Source: JAZLIT01 sp045617525 (GTDB taxonomy: Bacteria; Bacillota; Bacilli; Bacillales_A; Planococcaceae). From it: a stretch of DNA of 56,587 bases. The notes below the pieces were generated by a model that was given only the letters and a program-made list of their open reading frames with translations, did not search any database and had not been told where the DNA came from. A program made the translations under genes and the position numbers. Position 1 is the first letter of the stretch. Each line of letters starts with the position of its first letter. Shown piece by piece: positions 39,316-47,462 of this stretch. The DNA is taken from positions 1-56,587 of the forward strand of contig JAZLIT010000034.1 of NCBI GenBank assembly GCA_045617525.1. Reading direction: 5' to 3'.

Positions 39316-39848
39316 AGGCGAAGAAAAGAACGGTTTGGTTTTTAACATTGTTTAGTTTAACAGCGGTGATTTCGGTGTTTTATATTTTTGATCCAGCGAG
39401 GGACTTATCGATCCGTATGCTATTTACGGACGATGCATTAGAAAAGACAACGGTTGGTGGTATAACGGATGATCAAATCCCGGTGACGACTGATAACCAT
39501 GCTTTTGAGGCGTTCCGCATGGAATTAAGCAATGAGCGTAGTCAGCTGCGTGAGCAATATGAAGTTAAAATTGGTTCAGACCAAGTGACGGCTGAAGAGA
39601 AAAGCGAAACATATGACTTACTTAATTATTTAATTCAGCAGGAATCATCAGAAGCACTGCTTGAAATGCATTTAAAAACGATTGGCTATCCAAATACATT
39701 TGTGAAAATTGAAGAAGAAAAAATTAATGTCACAGTTATGTCAGATGAGTTGTCGAAGGAAAAAATTAACGAAATTGTTTATTTAGCATTAACACAGGTT
39801 GATTCTGAGGCGCTAGTGACAGTTGATGTGAAATCGAATTACTATTAA
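39312..39848 (+). CDS. spoIIIAH: Stage III sporulation protein AH
   Basis: The 178-residue protein has an N-terminal membrane helix (about 7-26) and a helical linker followed by the YscJ/FliF-like ring domain (ESSEALLEMHLKTIGYPNTF and TQVDSEALVTVDVKSNYY). In sporulating cells it binds SpoIIQ across the intermembrane space. It starts with GTG overlapping spoIIIAG, with GGAGG upstream. Length is close to that of relatives and nothing looks damaged. Confidence 0.88.
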   Translation: MKAKKRTVWFLTLFSLTAVISVFYIFDPARDLSIRMLFTDDALEKTTVGGITDDQIPVTTDNHAFEAFRMELSNERSQLREQYEVKIGSDQVTAEEKSETYDLLNYLIQQESSEALLEMHLKTIGYPNTFVKIEEEKINVTVMSDELSKEKINEIVYLALTQVDSEALVTVDVKSNYY

Positions 39849-40035
39849 ATATCTGTAAAATATAAAAAAAAATAGGTGTTATAGGACAGTTTTATACAGA
39901 AAAACGCAACTTAAGACAACAAAGTTCTGAATTATGTGCTTTTTTGTTAATTTTCGAATTATCTGTTTCAAAAAATATGAAAAACCTATAAAATAGGAGG
40001 TGTAGTTAATCTTTTAGTTCAAGGGAGAGTTAATA

Positions 40036-40536
40036 ATGTTCAAAATCCAAGAAATCCGTGAAATTATTAAATTAGTAGATGCTTCATCAATCGATGAGTT
40101 TGTGTACGAAGCAGAAGGCTCTAAAGTGAAACTTAAAAAAAATACGCGTGGTGTAACAGAAAATGTCACACCTGTAATTGTTGAAAAGCCAACTGTAATA
40201 CAACAATCTGCTAAACCTGTTGCCGAACCTGTAAAAGCTCAAGAACAAGTAGAGGCTACGCCAGCTCCAAAGACTGTAGTTGCTGATGAAGCAAACCTAC
40301 ATAAAATTACCTCACCAATGGTAGGTACATTTTATCAATCGCCAAATCCTGAATCACCAGTTTTCATTAAAGTGGGGGATAAAGTTGGCGAAGAATCAAT
40401 CGTATGTATCGTAGAAGCAATGAAACTATTTAATGAAATTGAAGCGGAAGTAACGGGTGAAATCGTAGAAATCCTAGTTAAAGACGGTCAATTAGTAGAA
40501 TATGGTCAACCACTATTCTTAGTAAAAGCTGATTAA
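40036..40536 (+). CDS. accB: Acetyl-CoA carboxylase biotin carboxyl carrier protein
   Basis: The 166-residue protein has an N-terminal helical part, a Pro/Ala/Val-rich linker (about 40-85) and a biotinyl domain in which EAMKLFNEIEAEVTGEIVEI holds the biotinylated Lys130. It carries CO2 between AccC and the carboxyltransferase in fatty acid synthesis. GGGAGAG precedes the ATG. It forms an operon with accC, 15 bases away. Confidence 0.96.
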   Translation: MFKIQEIREIIKLVDASSIDEFVYEAEGSKVKLKKNTRGVTENVTPVIVEKPTVIQQSAKPVAEPVKAQEQVEATPAPKTVVADEANLHKITSPMVGTFYQSPNPESPVFIKVGDKVGEESIVCIVEAMKLFNEIEAEVTGEIVEILVKDGQLVEYGQPLFLVKAD

Positions 40537-40551
40537 GGAGTGCTTCCAATT

Positions 40552-41907
40552 ATGAAAAAAGTATTAATCGCGAACCGTGGTGAAATTGCTGTACGTATTA
40601 TACGTGCATGTAAGGAGCTAGGTATTGAAACAGTCGCAGTGTATTCTGAGGCAGATAAAGAAGCATTACACGTAAAATTAGCGGACGAGGCATATTGCAT
40701 TGGCCCTAAATTATCAAAAGACTCTTATTTAAGCTTCCCAGCAGTGTTAGCTGTTGCTATGAAAACAGGTGTAGATGGGATTCACCCAGGCTACGGGTTT
40801 TTAGCAGAAAATGCTGCATTTGCAGAAGCTTGTGAAAAAGCAGGAATTAAATTTATCGGACCTTCATCGGATGCGATTAAAATAATGGGTATTAAAGACG
40901 TTGCGAGGGACACGATGGAAGCTGCAAACGTACCATTAGTGCCTGGTACTGGTATCGTTCCAGATATCGAAACAGGTAAAGAATGGGCAGCGAAAATTGG
41001 TTACCCAGTTATCATTAAAGCAACAGCTGGTGGTGGCGGTAAAGGGATCCGCGTAGCGCGCACGGAAGAAGAGCTTGTAAAAGGAATTGATATTACACAA
41101 AAAGAAGCTGCTGCAGCATTTGGCAACCCTGGCGTGTATATGGAGAAATTTATCGAGTACTTCCGTCACTGTGAAATCCAAGTATTGGCAGATAGTCATG
41201 GCAATGTTGTTCACCTTGGTGAACGCGATTGTACTGTACAACGTCGTATGCAAAAACTTGTAGAAGAAGCACCATCTCCTGCATTATCGCCTGAGCGTCG
41301 TGCGGAAATGGGTGAAGCGGCCGTAAAAGCGGCTCAAGCTTGTAACTACGAGGGTGCAGGTACGATTGAGTTCATTTATGACTATCAAGCAGATAAGTTT
41401 TACTTTATGGAAATGAACACGCGCGTTCAAGTTGAACATCCTGTTACGGAAATGATTACAGGTGTAGACATCGTGCAACAGCAATTAAAAATTGCTTCAG
41501 GTGAGAAGCTTCCATTTGCACAGGAAGATATTAAGATAAATGGTTGGTCAATCGAGTGTCGTGTAAATGCTGAAAATGCATATAAAAACTTTATGCCTTC
41601 AGCAGGAACAGTTCAAAGTTATTTAGCACCAGGTGGCTACGGTGTGCGTGTAGATTCTGCGGTGTACCCAGGTTATACAATTCCACCTTATTACGATTCA
41701 ATGGTTGCGAAGCTAATTGTTCATGCGGACACGCGTGAAGAAGCAATTGCGCGTATGAAGCGTGCTTTAAGTGAGTTTGTGATAGAGGGTGTTCATACAA
41801 CGATTCCTTTCCACTTAGCACTTATGGATAATGAAGTATTCCAATCAGCTGAATTTAACACGAAGTTTTTAGAAGAAAACGATGTGTTGGGTGTAGCTAA
41901 GAAATAA
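40552..41907 (+). CDS. accC: Acetyl-CoA carboxylase biotin carboxylase subunit
   Basis: The 451-residue ATP-grasp enzyme starts MKKVLIANRGEIAVRIIRAC. It contains IHPGYGFLAENAAFAEAC, the glycine-rich ATP loop KATAGGGGKGIRVA, ERDCTVQRRMQKLVEEAPSP and the catalytic EMNTRVQVEHPVTE. It carboxylates the biotin on AccB. The ATG at 40552 is preferred, with AAGGAG upstream, over an extension of four residues. Confidence 0.97.
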   Translation: MKKVLIANRGEIAVRIIRACKELGIETVAVYSEADKEALHVKLADEAYCIGPKLSKDSYLSFPAVLAVAMKTGVDGIHPGYGFLAENAAFAEACEKAGIKFIGPSSDAIKIMGIKDVARDTMEAANVPLVPGTGIVPDIETGKEWAAKIGYPVIIKATAGGGGKGIRVARTEEELVKGIDITQKEAAAAFGNPGVYMEKFIEYFRHCEIQVLADSHGNVVHLGERDCTVQRRMQKLVEEAPSPALSPERRAEMGEAAVKAAQACNYEGAGTIEFIYDYQADKFYFMEMNTRVQVEHPVTEMITGVDIVQQQLKIASGEKLPFAQEDIKINGWSIECRVNAENAYKNFMPSAGTVQSYLAPGGYGVRVDSAVYPGYTIPPYYDSMVAKLIVHADTREEAIARMKRALSEFVIEGVHTTIPFHLALMDNEVFQSAEFNTKFLEENDVLGVAKK

Positions 41908-41944
41908 TTGATCTATCAATTGAATAATAATTTCTGAATAAACT

Positions 41945-41976
41945 ACCTTCTAACAGCAATGTTGGGAGGTTTTTTA
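41945..41976 (+). terminator. Terminator of accBC
   Basis: ACCTTCTAACA pairs fully with TGTTGGGAGGT (two G-T wobbles) over a four-base loop, followed by six T. Confidence 0.85.
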
Positions 41977-42255
41977 ATCGCTAATGGTAAATTTTTTATT
42001 TCCAAATCGCGATAAAGGGCTTTTGAAACTAAGTGGGAACGCAAAATTAAATCGTACTTGAATTCAAAATTTGAGAAGCAGTAATTAATAAACAGGTGGT
42101 AAAAATGATTTTGTAGTTTGCAATTATGAAATTGGGAATCGCTTTAGAAAATTTCCATCCACATATGGGAACAAAATAGTGTATAATAACGTTAATAAAG
42201 AATACCGCGTAAACTTAGCGGACACGCTATTTTACATAATGAAAGGATGTCGAAA
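41977..42255 (+). other. Upstream region of yqhY
   Basis: No gene is supported here. A TATAAT at 42182-42187, preceded by TG, is the likely -10 of yqhY; a convincing -35 is lacking. A ribosome-site-like AGGTGGT stands before a three-codon reading frame at 42104, which I take to be chance. Confidence 0.45.
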
Positions 42256-42660
42256 ATGGCTGAAAAACAACCGACTTCATTTACTCAACCTACTCCACAA
42301 GGAAAAGAGGAGCTAGGTAAAATCGAAGTAGCACCAGAAGTTATTGAAGTAATTGCAGGCATTGCAGTTACAGAAGTAGAAGGTGTAGCAGCAACTCGTG
42401 GAAACTTTGCATCGGGTGTTGTAGAACGCTTTGGTAAAAAAGTACATTCAAAAGGTGTTAAATCTGCATTTTCAGAGGACGGTAACATTATTATGGATGT
42501 TTACTGCTCTGTAAAGTTTGGTTATTCGATTCCAAAAGTTGCGAAGACAATCCAAACGCAAATTCGCCAAACAATTTTAGATATGACCTCTATTGAAACA
42601 AGCGAAGTAAATGTACACATTACTGCTGTTCAATTTGAAAATACAAAAGAACAAGATTAA
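42256..42660 (+). CDS. yqhY: Asp23/Gls24 family protein YqhY
   Basis: The 134-residue protein shows VAPEVIEVIAGIAVTEVEGV, SKGVKSAFSEDGNIIMDVYC and VAKTIQTQIRQTILDMTSIE, the complete Asp23 (DUF322) pattern. YqhY lies behind accBC in most Bacillales and has been linked to control of acetyl-CoA carboxylase. The start at 42256 has AAAGG about eight bases upstream; the ATG at 42247 is too close to it. Confidence 0.94.
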   Translation: MAEKQPTSFTQPTPQGKEELGKIEVAPEVIEVIAGIAVTEVEGVAATRGNFASGVVERFGKKVHSKGVKSAFSEDGNIIMDVYCSVKFGYSIPKVAKTIQTQIRQTILDMTSIETSEVNVHITAVQFENTKEQD

Positions 42661-42668
42661 TTTTTTAG

Positions 42669-42709
42669 AAACGCAGAAGAGTCCACGTCGACTTTTCTGC
42701 GTTTTTTTA
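42669..42709. terminator. Bidirectional terminator
   Basis: AAACGCAGAA-AGTC pairs with GACT-TTCTGCGTTT, followed by T on the top strand and flanked by A-rich sequence. It separates two convergent genes. Confidence 0.82.
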
Positions 42710-43321
42710 GTTTTGCTCTAATTGTTTGAAAAAATATACATTTGAAAAGTGCTGAATACCGTAAGAGGCAGAAATTGCTTTGTCACGGTACAATCGATAG
42801 GCAGCCAAGTCATGCTTAGCGAAATAATAAACTGCTGTTACTGCCTCACGCATCCATTCGTATTTCAAGGATTTATTTAAAGCGTTTTCGTCGTCACCTT
42901 CAAAGGCTGCAACAAGGGCTAAACAGTATTGCCCTAAGGGGTGAGATTCAATTTGTTTGGCATGATTTTTTGCGATTTCATATTCCTTTAAAAATAAGGC
43001 GTGATTGAAACCGTAAGTGTGCTTAATCAAAGGTTGCTTATATCGTTTCGTAATAAGCTCGATTTTATTGATAACGTCTTCTTTTGTGCCGTACTTCAAT
43101 TCGAGTGTGAAGCCATATATAGGATTTCTTTTGTTTTTGCGAAGAAACTTTTCAATCGTTCCAAGGTTTTGTGATTTGTAGATTATGTATAGTGTGTACA
43201 CAAAGTTGAAAACGGCCAGTACGCCGATAATGCCTAATGGTACCCAAAAAGACCAATTGAGAAGTCCTGTAGTAACACCTAGAACAACCGCTAAAATCCA
43301 TAAAAAAATGCTGTAATTCAT
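42707..43321 (-). CDS. Hypothetical two-helix membrane protein
   Basis: I do not recognise this 204-residue protein. It has two N-terminal membrane helices (about 4-21 and 27-47) and a soluble, lysine-rich helical domain of about 150 residues, with YGFNHALFLKEYEIAKNHAK and a pattern like a degenerate TPR. The ATG at 43321 has GGAGG five bases before it. It interrupts the otherwise conserved yqhY-nusB order and lies on the other strand, which suggests a lineage-specific insertion. Confidence 0.75.
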   Translation of the reverse strand: MNYSIFLWILAVVLGVTTGLLNWSFWVPLGIIGVLAVFNFVYTLYIIYKSQNLGTIEKFLRKNKRNPIYGFTLELKYGTKEDVINKIELITKRYKQPLIKHTYGFNHALFLKEYEIAKNHAKQIESHPLGQYCLALVAAFEGDDENALNKSLKYEWMREAVTAVYYFAKHDLAAYRLYRDKAISASYGIQHFSNVYFFKQLEQN

Positions 43322-43444
43322 ATTTGCCTCCAAATAATTTCGTCTTAGATAAAGTTTAACGAAAATTTCGCAAGTTTGATAGGGAAATTTCTGAAAAACA
43401 TTCTAATGAAATTTTGCGTTTACTGTGCGGAGGTAGGGAAAATG

Positions 43445-43453
43445 TGCTATTAT
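43445..43453 (+). promoter_or_regulatory. Extended -10 promoter of nusB-folD
   Basis: TGCTATTAT is a TGn-TATtAT extended -10 about 36 bases upstream of nusB. No clear -35. Confidence 0.5.
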
Positions 43454-43489
43454 AAAACGTAATGTTAATTAAGAAGGAGAGCTATAATT

Positions 43490-43894
43490 ATGAAACGAAC
43501 TGAAGCGCGTCAACGTGCACTACAAGCTTTGTTTCAGTTAGATAGCACGGAACTAACAATTGAAGAAGCAATTGCCCATGCTCTTACTGTCGATGACGAG
43601 CAAGAAGCAGTAAAAACAAATGCATTCTTTGAAAAACTTGTACGTGGAACAACTGAAAATTTAGAGGCGATTGATGCTTCGCTTACTGATAAGCTAGAAA
43701 ATTGGACGATTTCTCGTCTACCTAAAATTGAAAGAACGATTCTTCGTCTTTCTATATATGAACTTAATTTCTCGAATGATGCACCAAATAAAGTTGTTTT
43801 AAATGAAGCAGTTGAGCTTTGTAAATTATTCGGTGATGAGAAATCAAGTAAATTTGTAAATGGTGTACTTTCAAAATATATCGATTCATTGTAG
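43490..43894 (+). CDS. nusB: Transcription antitermination factor NusB
   Basis: The 134-residue all-helical protein starts MKRTEARQRALQALFQLDS. It contains LPKIERTILRLSIYELNF and VVLNEAVELCKLFGDEKSSK followed by FVNGVLSK, the NusB signatures. With NusE it binds boxA RNA and supports rRNA transcription. AAGGAGAG precedes the ATG. folD follows after 24 bases. Confidence 0.96.
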   Translation: MKRTEARQRALQALFQLDSTELTIEEAIAHALTVDDEQEAVKTNAFFEKLVRGTTENLEAIDASLTDKLENWTISRLPKIERTILRLSIYELNFSNDAPNKVVLNEAVELCKLFGDEKSSKFVNGVLSKYIDSL

Positions 43895-43918
43895 TCAGCT
43901 ATTGGAAGGAGTTACAAC

Positions 43919-44794
43919 ATGTCAAGTGCAATTATTAATGGTAAAGAAATCGGTCAAGAAATTCGTAAGTCAGTAGCAATACGCGTAGAAGCGCTGAAAG
44001 CAAAGGGTGTAACACCGGGTTTAGCCGTAATTTTAGTGGGTGAAAATCCTGCTTCGAAAACATACGTTGCCAACAAGCAAAAATCTTGTGAGGAAATCGG
44101 CATGTTTTCACAATTAATTAAACTTCCTGAAGATATTTCTGAAACAGCTTTATTAAATGAAATTCGTGAATTGAATGCACGTGCAGACATTCACGGAATT
44201 CTTGTTCAGCTTCCACTTCCTAAACACATTAATGAAGATGCTGTAATCGCAACAATCTCCCCGGAGAAAGATGTGGACGGGTTCTCGCCAATTAGTGTAG
44301 GGAAAATGATGCTCGGACAAGATACGTACTTGCCATGTACTCCTTATGGTGTCATGAAATTACTTGAATACACAGGCATTGACGTTGCTGGAAAGCATGC
44401 TGTCATTGTTGGTCGTAGCCATATTGTAGGAAAGCCTATGGGCCAATTACTTCTACAAAAGGATGCGACTGTTACATATACGCATTCGAAAACATCTAAT
44501 CTTGCATTCTATACGAAGCAAGCGGATATCGTTATTGCGGCGGTTGGTCGTCCAAACTTCATTACAGCTGACCATATTAAAGAAGGCGCAGTTGTAATTG
44601 ATGTGGGTATTAACCGTGATGAAAATAATAAATTAGTTGGGGATGTTGATTTTGCAGCCGTTAAGGAAATTGCATCTCATATTACCCCAGTTCCAGGAGG
44701 CGTTGGTCCGATGACGATTACAATGCTTTTGGAAAATACAGTGCAAGCTGCTGAGAAAGTTCTTTTAAACGACAAACAGCAAGTAGTTCTGTAA
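43919..44794 (+). CDS. folD: Bifunctional methylene-THF dehydrogenase/cyclohydrolase
   Basis: The 291-residue enzyme interconverts 5,10-methylene-, methenyl- and 10-formyl-THF. It has VGENPASKTYVANKQKSCEE with the catalytic Tyr and Lys, GILVQLPLPKHI, KDVDGFSP, and the NADP-loop IVGRSHIVGKPMGQLL and PVPGGVGPMT blocks. It links the one-carbon units made by the gcv system to purine synthesis. AAGGAG precedes the ATG. It ends in a terminator. Confidence 0.97.
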   Translation: MSSAIINGKEIGQEIRKSVAIRVEALKAKGVTPGLAVILVGENPASKTYVANKQKSCEEIGMFSQLIKLPEDISETALLNEIRELNARADIHGILVQLPLPKHINEDAVIATISPEKDVDGFSPISVGKMMLGQDTYLPCTPYGVMKLLEYTGIDVAGKHAVIVGRSHIVGKPMGQLLLQKDATVTYTHSKTSNLAFYTKQADIVIAAVGRPNFITADHIKEGAVVIDVGINRDENNKLVGDVDFAAVKEIASHITPVPGGVGPMTITMLLENTVQAAEKVLLNDKQQVVL

Positions 44795-44810
44795 AATCAT
44801 AGATAAAAGC

Positions 44811-44845
44811 AAAAGCTGTTTTCTTACCCTAGAAACAGCTTTTGT
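44811..44845 (+). terminator. Terminator behind folD
   Basis: AAAAGCTGTTT pairs with AAACAGCTTTT, followed by a short T-rich tail. Confidence 0.75.
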
Positions 44846-44911
44846 TATGTGTGTTTGTGTTTGAATCAGCGTGGATGAAGAAATCTAGGGCGTAAAGGAG
44901 TTGGGGTTGTT

Positions 44912-46267
44912 ATGACGGCGTCGAATTATTTAACGGTACAGGCATTAACAAAATACATAAAACGCAAATTTGATGCGGATCCCCATTTACGGGATGTATA
45001 TGTAATGGGTGAATTATCAAATGTGAAAATTCATACATCTGGCCATATTTACTTTACACTGAAAGATGAAAAAACGCGTATTAATGCCACGATGTTTAAG
45101 GGACAAGCGGGTAAGCTTGCGTTTAAGCCTGAGGATGGGATGAAAGTATTTATTCGCGGTGACGTCAATGTGTATGAATCAAGTGGGAGCTACCAACTCT
45201 ATGCACAGTCGATGGAACCAGATGGAATTGGTGGATTGTTTGTTGCATTTAATCAATTGAAAGAGCGCTTAATGAAAGAAGGGCTATTTAACCCGGATTT
45301 TAAGCAACCGATTCCGAAATTTCCGAAAACCATTGGGGTATTGACGGCAACAACTGGTGCTGCAATTCGCGATGTTTGTACGACGATTAATCGTCGCTAT
45401 CCACAGGCAGAAATTTTAATTTATCCGACGCTTGTGCAAGGTGCTAGCGCAGCGCCAAGCATTACTGAAAATATTTATTTAGCCAATCGACACGCGCTAT
45501 GTGACGTTTTAATTGTAGGACGTGGTGGTGGCTCGATTGAAGATTTATGGGCATTTAATGAAGAGATTGTGGCGCGTGCCATTTTTGAAAGTAAAATCCC
45601 GATCATTAGTGCGGTTGGCCATGAAACGGATACAACGATTGCAGATTTTGTGGCGGATTTACGTGCACCTACACCTACTGCTGCAGCAGAACTAGCTGTG
45701 CCGAATAAGCAGGAGCTATATCAGCAAGTGCTAGGAGCAAAGCAACGTATTCATTTAAATGTCAATCAGCGCCTGCAATCTGAACGTAATCGTCTGGAAA
45801 AACTGCAAAAATCTTATCCGCTTGCAACTCCAGAGCGATTATATCGTCCTTTTACGGAAAGGCTTGTGCAACTCCAATTAAATTTAGAGCAGGCAGTTCA
45901 ATTAACGCTATTACAACGTAAAAATACACTTGCACGCATGACCTCTGCACTGCAACTGCAATCACCTAAGCATGCGATTGCAATGCAGAAAAAGCAAATT
46001 GATTATTTACAGAGTCAGCTAACGCGCGCGAGTGTAGCATTAGTGAATCAGCAAAAGGCTTCATTCCAATCAACGGTACGTACGTTAGAAGCGTTAAATC
46101 CGTTGTCGATTATGACGAAGGGCTTTACGGTTACTTATTTGGATGACAAAATGGTGAAAAGTGTGTCGCAGCTTGAAAAAGATGCTACTTTATCGATAAA
46201 ATTCAAGGATGGTACGGTACAGGCGAAGGTGCTTGAAGTCCATTCAACGGTTGAGGGGGAAGAATAG
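44912..46267 (+). CDS. xseA: Exodeoxyribonuclease VII large subunit
   Basis: The 451-residue protein has an N-terminal OB-fold (VMGELSNVKIHTSGHIYFTL), the catalytic region with GRGGGSIEDLWAFNEE, ISAVGHETDTTIADFVADLR and APTPTAAAELAVP, and a long coiled coil to which XseB binds. The complex degrades single-stranded DNA from both ends. It is directly followed by xseB with no gap, so translation is coupled. Confidence 0.96.
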   Translation: MTASNYLTVQALTKYIKRKFDADPHLRDVYVMGELSNVKIHTSGHIYFTLKDEKTRINATMFKGQAGKLAFKPEDGMKVFIRGDVNVYESSGSYQLYAQSMEPDGIGGLFVAFNQLKERLMKEGLFNPDFKQPIPKFPKTIGVLTATTGAAIRDVCTTINRRYPQAEILIYPTLVQGASAAPSITENIYLANRHALCDVLIVGRGGGSIEDLWAFNEEIVARAIFESKIPIISAVGHETDTTIADFVADLRAPTPTAAAELAVPNKQELYQQVLGAKQRIHLNVNQRLQSERNRLEKLQKSYPLATPERLYRPFTERLVQLQLNLEQAVQLTLLQRKNTLARMTSALQLQSPKHAIAMQKKQIDYLQSQLTRASVALVNQQKASFQSTVRTLEALNPLSIMTKGFTVTYLDDKMVKSVSQLEKDATLSIKFKDGTVQAKVLEVHSTVEGEE

Positions 46268-46495
46268 ATGGCAAAAGAACTAAATTTTGCAGCTGCAATG
46301 GCTGAGTTAGAAGAGGTTGTTCGTAAGCTAGAAATGGGCGATGCGCCGTTAGAAGAGGCAATTACGTTGTATAAACGTGGCATGGAGCTTTCGAAATTTT
46401 GTCATGTAAAGCTTACTGATGCAGAAGAGCAACTGATCTCTATTGTGAATGAAAATGGAGAAAAACAGCCTTTTAATGCAGAGAACGGGGAATAA
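46268..46495 (+). CDS. xseB: Exodeoxyribonuclease VII small subunit
   Basis: The 75-residue helical protein has the family pattern FAAAMAELEEVVRKLEMGDA followed by PLEEAITLYKRGMEL. Several copies wrap around the coiled coil of XseA. It starts one base after the xseA stop, and ispA starts two bases after its own stop, in the conserved order. Confidence 0.95.
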   Translation: MAKELNFAAAMAELEEVVRKLEMGDAPLEEAITLYKRGMELSKFCHVKLTDAEEQLISIVNENGEKQPFNAENGE

Positions 46496-46497
46496 TA

Positions 46498-47379
46498 ATG
46501 ACGGACTTATTGCAAGCGTTTATAGATAAAAATAGAGTGAAAACAGAGGCGCATATGTATGAGCTAGTTGAAAAAATTCATGCGCCAGTTGATTTGAAAG
46601 AATCAATGCTGTATTCCTTAAAAGCGGGCGGTAAACGTGTGCGCCCTTTATATGTGTTAGCAGTTGCAGACCTATATAACGTAGATTTGACACCTGCGCT
46701 AACAGTTGGGGCGGCCGTGGAAATGATTCATACGTATTCATTAATTCACGACGACCTACCGTGTATGGATGATGACTCCCTTCGTCGTGGTAAGCCGACA
46801 AACCATGTTGTATTCGGGGAAGCCTTAGCAACATTAGCAGGAGATGCTCTGAATACCCTTGCATTTGGCGTTATTGCACGAATGGATATTGATGCAGAAA
46901 AACGTATTGAACTTGTAAATATGTTAAGTGTAGCTGCAGGTGCTGAAGGTATGGTTGGTGGTCAAATTTTGGACATTGAAGGCGAAAAGCGTAATCTTGC
47001 GTTGCGGGAGCTTGAACATGTTCATGTTAATAAAACAGGTGCATTGTTACGTTTTAGTATTGAAGCAGGTGCAGTTTTAGCAGGTGCAGGTAAGGAAGAT
47101 CGTACTGCTTTAGTGGAATATGCACATCACATCGGTTTGGCATTCCAAATCCAGGATGATATTTTAGATATTGAGGGTACTTCTGAAGAACTAGGTAAAA
47201 CAGCTGGTAAAGATGTAGCGAGCGAGAAAAGCACGTATCCAAGCCTGTTAACGCTTAATGGGGCGAAGCAAAAGCTAGACGAGCATTACAAAATGGCGAT
47301 TGCTGCATTAGCAAAAGTTTCTGTAGATACTACACTTTTAGCACAGTTTGCTGCGTATATTGTGAAAAGAAAAAACTAA
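46498..47379 (+). CDS. ispA: Polyprenyl (farnesyl) diphosphate synthase
   Basis: The 293-residue cytosolic enzyme joins IPP to DMAPP and GPP. The first Asp-rich motif is HDDLPCMDDDSLRRGKPTNH and the second is FQIQDDILDIEGT; GGKRVRPLYVLA binds IPP. It belongs to the IspA type, with two residues inserted in the first motif (DDxxxxD). dxs of the same pathway follows after a separate promoter. Confidence 0.95.
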   Translation: MTDLLQAFIDKNRVKTEAHMYELVEKIHAPVDLKESMLYSLKAGGKRVRPLYVLAVADLYNVDLTPALTVGAAVEMIHTYSLIHDDLPCMDDDSLRRGKPTNHVVFGEALATLAGDALNTLAFGVIARMDIDAEKRIELVNMLSVAAGAEGMVGGQILDIEGEKRNLALRELEHVHVNKTGALLRFSIEAGAVLAGAGKEDRTALVEYAHHIGLAFQIQDDILDIEGTSEELGKTAGKDVASEKSTYPSLLTLNGAKQKLDEHYKMAIAALAKVSVDTTLLAQFAAYIVKRKN

Positions 47380-47405
47380 TAAAATTATGTAGAAAACCAT
47401 TACAC

Positions 47406-47414
47406 TGTTATAAT
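47406..47414 (+). promoter_or_regulatory. Extended -10 promoter of dxs
   Basis: TGTTATAAT, a perfect TGn-TATAAT, lies about 50 bases before the dxs start. No good -35 was seen. Confidence 0.6.
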
Positions 47415-47462
47415 AGAGGAATCACAAATAGTAAATATATATAAGAAAAGGTGTGTGAAGAG

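Noticed and set aside
41977..42255. Three-codon leader ORF with ribosome site before yqhY
   Set aside because: Too short to carry information and no terminator or attenuator structure follows it.
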